NCBI GenBank assembly: GCA_022041995.1
Contig: CP074390.1
Coordinates: forward strand, 1,736,001-1,800,000
From: Cupriavidus necator
GTDB taxonomy: Bacteria > Pseudomonadota > Gammaproteobacteria > Burkholderiales > Burkholderiaceae
Length of the DNA: 64,000 bases
Direction of reading: 5' to 3'
Position numbers and translations under genes: made by a program. Positions 60,929 through 64,000 of the stretch are shown piece by piece. Below the pieces are notes generated by a model, which was not told the DNA's origin, searched no databases, and saw nothing but the letters and a program-made list of their open reading frames with translations. Numbering within the stretch: the first letter of the stretch is position 1; each line of letters begins with the position of its first letter.

Positions 60929-61921
60929 TCAGTCGAGGAGCAGATTGATCTTCGTCGCGAATTTCTGCCAGCGATCGATGTCGGAACTCACCAGCTTCTG
61001 GAATTCAGCGGGCGTGCTTGTCGTCGTGGCAAAGCCGAGCTGCGTCAGCGATGCCTTGATCTCGGGCTTGGCGATGGCCCTGGCGATTTCCGTGTTCAGC
61101 CTTTGCACGATCTCGGGCGGCGTATTTGCCGGGGCGAGGATGCCGAACCACTGGTCGACGTCATAGCCGGCCACGCCAAGCTCGCTCACGGTGGGTACGT
61201 CGGGCAGGAACGGTGAGCGCGCCTTCGAGGTGACGGCGAGCGCGCGCAGCTTGTTGCTTTTCAGGTAGGGGATGGTGTTGGTCAGCGTGTTGATGCTGAC
61301 ATCGGCCTGGTTGCCGAGCACGTCGGCGATGGCGGGGGCGCAACCCTTGTACGGCACATGCAGCATATCCATCTTTGCCGAGACCTTCAGCAATTCGCCG
61401 GCCAGATGCTGCGGGGTGCCGTTGCCGCACGACGCATAGCTGGGGGGTGAGCCGCTCTTGCCCGCCGCCAGCAGGTCGTTGAAGTTGCGGAGCTTCGAAT
61501 GCGATGGCACGGCGATTACCGATGGCACCGAAGCGAAGGTGATGACGGCGCTGAAGTCGGACTTGGGATTGAACTGCAGCTTCTTGAAGACGCTCGGGTT
61601 GATGGCAAAGCTGCTGTTGACGATGAGCAGCGTATAGCCGTCGGCAGGGCTCTTGGCGACGAACTCCGCGCCAATATTGCCGCTGGCGCCGGGCCGGTTG
61701 TCGACGACCACGGGCTGCCCCAGCGACTTGCTGAGGTCATTCCCGATCAGGCGCGCAAGGGAATCGGTCCCCCCTCCGGCCGGGAACGTTACCACCACGC
61801 GGATCGGCTTTTGCGGGAAGGTACTGGCGATATTGGCTTCGGCGCGCCCGGGCAGGGTGCCCAGGCTGCCTGCGACAAACAGGAGCGATGCCAGACTGCT
61901 GACGACGGATAGGGGTCTCAT
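60929..61921 (-). CDS. Bug-family (TctC) periplasmic solute receptor
   Basis: A 330-residue receptor with a Sec signal peptide (about 1-28, MRPLSVVSSLASLLFVAGSL). Its Bug motifs are FPQKPIRVVVTFPAGGGTD, DNRPGASGNIG and HVPYKGCAPAIADV. It lies 43 bp downstream of the PhnN/phosphorylase fusion gene on the same strand. It may share its transcript and import a compound handled by it; its ligand is not known. Confidence 0.92.
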   Translation of the reverse strand: MRPLSVVSSLASLLFVAGSLGTLPGRAEANIASTFPQKPIRVVVTFPAGGGTDSLARLIGNDLSKSLGQPVVVDNRPGASGNIGAEFVAKSPADGYTLLIVNSSFAINPSVFKKLQFNPKSDFSAVITFASVPSVIAVPSHSKLRNFNDLLAAGKSGSPPSYASCGNGTPQHLAGELLKVSAKMDMLHVPYKGCAPAIADVLGNQADVSINTLTNTIPYLKSNKLRALAVTSKARSPFLPDVPTVSELGVAGYDVDQWFGILAPANTPPEIVQRLNTEIARAIAKPEIKASLTQLGFATTTSTPAEFQKLVSSDIDRWQKFATKINLLLD

Positions 61922-61964
61922 TGATATGCCTCGTCGGTTAGGGTGAAGGAAGCGGAAAAGCTGG

Positions 61965-63770
61965 TCAATCGGGGTCTATACGCACCGCCTGGCAGCACTC
62001 GCCGCCAGCGCGCGCCAGTGCCGCAGCCGCCTCAAGCGCTTCAGCGGAGCCGGCGTGGATACGGTAGAGGGGTTGCCCTGGCGCTACCTTTGCACCGATC
62101 GCGCACAGCATGTCGACGCCTGCACCGCCATCGCGCGGCGCCCCGGCGGCGCGCGCCACGCCGGAAATCTGCAGGCCATCGACGCCCGTCACCCGGCCCC
62201 GCATGGCGGCGGGCACGACCTGCGTATGCGTACCCGGCGCCACTGGATCGGGGCGAACGCCCTGCGCGGCGGCGATGCGATCGAACGCGGCCTTGGCCTT
62301 GCCTTCATGCAGCAGCACGGCCGCAATTTGCATGCCGTGTTCGGGCGAGTCCACGCGGGGATCGAATGCGATGATTTCGCCGGCAAAGCGCAGGGCTTTT
62401 TCACGCAGGTCGGCGGGTGCATCGGGAGCGTTGTCGAGCACGAGTCGGACGTCGCGCACTTCCAGCGCGGGGCCGATGCCGCGCCCGATCGGGCGGCTGC
62501 CGTCCGTGACCAGTGCGCGTACGTGCAGGCCCAGTCCCTTGCCGACGTGTTCGAACAGCGCGCCCAGCGCCTCGGCATCGGCGCGCGTTGCCAGCTTGGT
62601 TTGCGGCCCGTAGGGCAGGTCGACGATGACGTGGGTGGCGCCGGCGGTGTACTTCTTCGACAGGATCGACGCCACGGACCAGCGCCGCGAATCCAGCCGC
62701 AGCGGCCGCGTGATGGCGTTCATCACATCGTCGACCACCGAATGGTTCAGCCGTCCGTTCCACGCGATGCAGGCGCGCGCCTGGGCCACGCATCGACGCA
62801 CGTCTTCATGCGCCAGGTCGACCCGTGCGATGGTCTCCATGGCATCGGCGGTGCCGGCGGCAGAGGTGATCGCGCGCGACGATGTCTTGGGCATCGCCAG
62901 CCCGTAGGCCGCGACGATCGGCACCACGATCAGCGTGATGCGGCTGCCGGGAACGCCCCCCATCGAATGCTTGTCGACGACTACCGGTTCGTCCCAGTCG
63001 ATGCGGGGTGTGAAGGCGGTACGCGCGCGTGCCAGTGCCACCACTTCCTCTTCTGTGAGCGTGCGGGTTGCGGCAACGAGGAACTCGGTCAGCTCTGCCT
63101 CGGTGTACCGTCCGGCGATCGCGTCCTGAAGCACGGCAACGTAGGCAGCTTCGTCGAGCGGCTCGCCGCGCAGCTTGACCATCAGGTTGGTGCGGCTGGC
63201 CGGCCGTTCGGCGGCGGATGCCCTGGTGCCGTTGCGCAAGGCTTCGACAAAGCGTGCCGTGCCCGCTTCCAGCGTGCTGTCGTTCGACACCGTGATACAC
63301 GGGACGTGTGGCGGTACCGGTGCCCCCGCGCGTGCCACGCGGCTGGCAACCTGGTCGCCCGATTCCCGCCCGCGCGCGGCAATGCGCCGGGCAAGCACGT
63401 CACGTGGTGCCGTTACCAGGACCACCACGAAACGGGGCAAGCGAGCCGCAAGTTCCGCGATGACGCCGCGCGAGCCATTGGCCACGACGTTGCGACCGCG
63501 TTCGAGCTCGCACATCAGGGATCTCGGCAATCCGTAGCGCAGGTCGTGCGCGTCCCAGGTCACCAGGAACTCTCCGCTTTGCTGGCGCCGCACGAACTCG
63601 GTTTCCGAGACACCCTCGTGCTCCTCGCCAGCAGAGCCGTCGGGACGCGTAATAACGCGCCGCGCAAAAACGTAATCGTCATCGAGCGCGGCACGTGCAC
63701 CGTCGATCAGGGAGTCCTTGCCAGCGCCACTGGGCCCCACAACAAAGAAGAATGTGCCGGTCGCCTTCAT
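61965..63770 (-). CDS. Fusion of PhnN-type ribose 1,5-bisphosphate phosphokinase with AMP-phosphorylase-type enzyme
   Basis: The 601-residue fusion has a P-loop kinase domain (about 1-185) with GPSGAGKDS at 12-20 and TWDAHDLRYG, the PhnN pattern. After a short linker a nucleoside/nucleotide phosphorylase domain (about 195-600) carries DKHSMGGVPGSRITLIVVPI (266-285) and TSSRAITSAAGTAD near 296-309. The GGVPG variant is typical of AMP phosphorylases rather than thymidine phosphorylase (GGVGD). The halves make and use ribose 1,5-bisphosphate in known pathways, so the fusion should turn NMP to PRPP. A strong inverted repeat lies at its promoter. Confidence 0.88.
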   Translation of the reverse strand: MKATGTFFFVVGPSGAGKDSLIDGARAALDDDYVFARRVITRPDGSAGEEHEGVSETEFVRRQQSGEFLVTWDAHDLRYGLPRSLMCELERGRNVVANGSRGVIAELAARLPRFVVVLVTAPRDVLARRIAARGRESGDQVASRVARAGAPVPPHVPCITVSNDSTLEAGTARFVEALRNGTRASAAERPASRTNLMVKLRGEPLDEAAYVAVLQDAIAGRYTEAELTEFLVAATRTLTEEEVVALARARTAFTPRIDWDEPVVVDKHSMGGVPGSRITLIVVPIVAAYGLAMPKTSSRAITSAAGTADAMETIARVDLAHEDVRRCVAQARACIAWNGRLNHSVVDDVMNAITRPLRLDSRRWSVASILSKKYTAGATHVIVDLPYGPQTKLATRADAEALGALFEHVGKGLGLHVRALVTDGSRPIGRGIGPALEVRDVRLVLDNAPDAPADLREKALRFAGEIIAFDPRVDSPEHGMQIAAVLLHEGKAKAAFDRIAAAQGVRPDPVAPGTHTQVVPAAMRGRVTGVDGLQISGVARAAGAPRDGGAGVDMLCAIGAKVAPGQPLYRIHAGSAEALEAAAALARAGGECCQAVRIDPD

Positions 63771-63774
63771 GAGA

Positions 63775-63855
63775 ATTACCTTAGATGTCGAAGTTATGTG
63801 GCTATGCTAGCACCGGCCAAGGGGGTGTCAAGATAAGTTCGATGTCTAAGGTAAT
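63775..63855. promoter_or_regulatory. Promoter of the PhnN fusion flanked by a 23-bp inverted repeat
   Basis: Arms at 63775-63797 and 63833-63855 are reverse complements with about three mismatches; their outer 11 bp (ATTACCTTAGA / TCTAAGGTAAT) are exact. On the minus strand TTGACA (plus 63826-63831 as TGTCAA) and TAGCAT follow 16 bp apart, so the arms flank the -35 and the region after -10. The left arm also covers the ribosome binding site. It looks like a paired operator for a repressor that could loop out the promoter. Confidence 0.65.
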
Positions 63856-64000
63856 GCAAGCAACGGGCCAGCGCCCGCAAATCCAGTGTGTACGCGGGAT
63901 TCGCGGACTTATAGGGGAAAACACGGGGAACCGGGGGCGCGGTGACGGTGCCCCATGCATGGGTTGCGGGCATCGTGCACTGATGAAGTGAACGCTACAT

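Noticed and set aside
62055..63836. Plus-strand frame of 593 codons opposite the PhnN fusion
   Set aside because: Antisense shadow without recognisable domain; the fusion is on the minus strand with intact motifs.
63842..63991. Short plus-strand frame of 49 codons (MSKVMQATGQRP...) at the right edge
   Set aside because: Its start lies inside the inverted repeat and it has no ribosome binding site or family resemblance. It cannot be excluded, but it is not supported.

Overview
The window looks like chromosomal or megaplasmid DNA of a high-GC betaproteobacterium of the Cupriavidus/Ralstonia/Burkholderia group. The reasons are five separate TctC/Bug-type periplasmic solute receptors, a DUF3348-DUF802-OmpA-DUF2894 operon, a DUF1484-like small protein, a Burkholderiales-type porin and a DmpR-controlled phenol hydroxylase cluster. 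No rRNA, tRNA, CRISPR array or intact insertion sequence was seen. The species is an inference from gene content.

Positions 1-9.4 kb have visibly lower GC, looser codon use and more decay than the rest. They hold the start of a MerR-family regulator divergent from a short-chain dehydrogenase, a LysE exporter, a broken ammonium transporter gene, a porin, and an NCS1 permease with an agmatinase-family ureohydrolase under a divergent LysR regulator. About 780 bp of gene-free, repeat-bearing DNA follows, then a DUF1484-like gene. From about 9.5 kb onward the DNA is uniformly GC-rich.

Positions 9.5-21.2 kb carry a DadA-family amino-acid dehydrogenase behind a tandem glycine riboswitch, and a three-gene operon of TonB receptor, BNR-repeat protein and thioredoxin-like protein. 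Next come two Bug receptors, a GntR regulator facing an amidohydrolase, and a LysR regulator facing a zinc-type alcohol dehydrogenase. Positions 21.2-26.5 kb form a tight four-gene operon: a MotA/TolQ/ZorA-like membrane protein with a very long helical tail containing five 261-bp tandem repeats, a MotB/ZorB-like OmpA protein, and DUF3348 and DUF2894 partners. This is the best candidate for a poorly described machine.

Positions 26.6-40.8 kb hold accessory metabolism: a GST, a DUF1254 lipoprotein, a VOC protein, and a phospholipase C with a small lipoprotein. They also hold a GntR regulator with a CoA-transferase and Bug receptor, a quinone reductase, an enoyl-CoA hydratase, and a CatR-like regulator with a muconate cycloisomerase and another Bug receptor. 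A textbook ATAC-N7-GTAT site lies between regulator and cycloisomerase.

Positions 40.9-54.7 kb are a complete phenol meta-cleavage module. DmpR would bind two upstream sites 30 bp apart and activate a sigma-54 promoter. The genes run dmpKLMNOP, ferredoxin, catechol 2,3-dioxygenase, semialdehyde dehydrogenase, hydratase, oxalocrotonate decarboxylase, tautomerase, acetaldehyde dehydrogenase and aldolase. The hydrolytic-branch gene dmpD is absent. Phenol would therefore pass through catechol and 4-oxalocrotonate to pyruvate and acetyl-CoA.

Positions 54.7-64 kb carry a serine beta-lactamase-like hydrolase, a chemoreceptor, a threonine dehydratase-family enzyme, RtcB and a Bug receptor. Last comes a fusion of PhnN (ribose 1,5-bisphosphate phosphokinase) with an AMP-phosphorylase-type enzyme, preceded by a promoter bracketed by a 23-bp inverted repeat.
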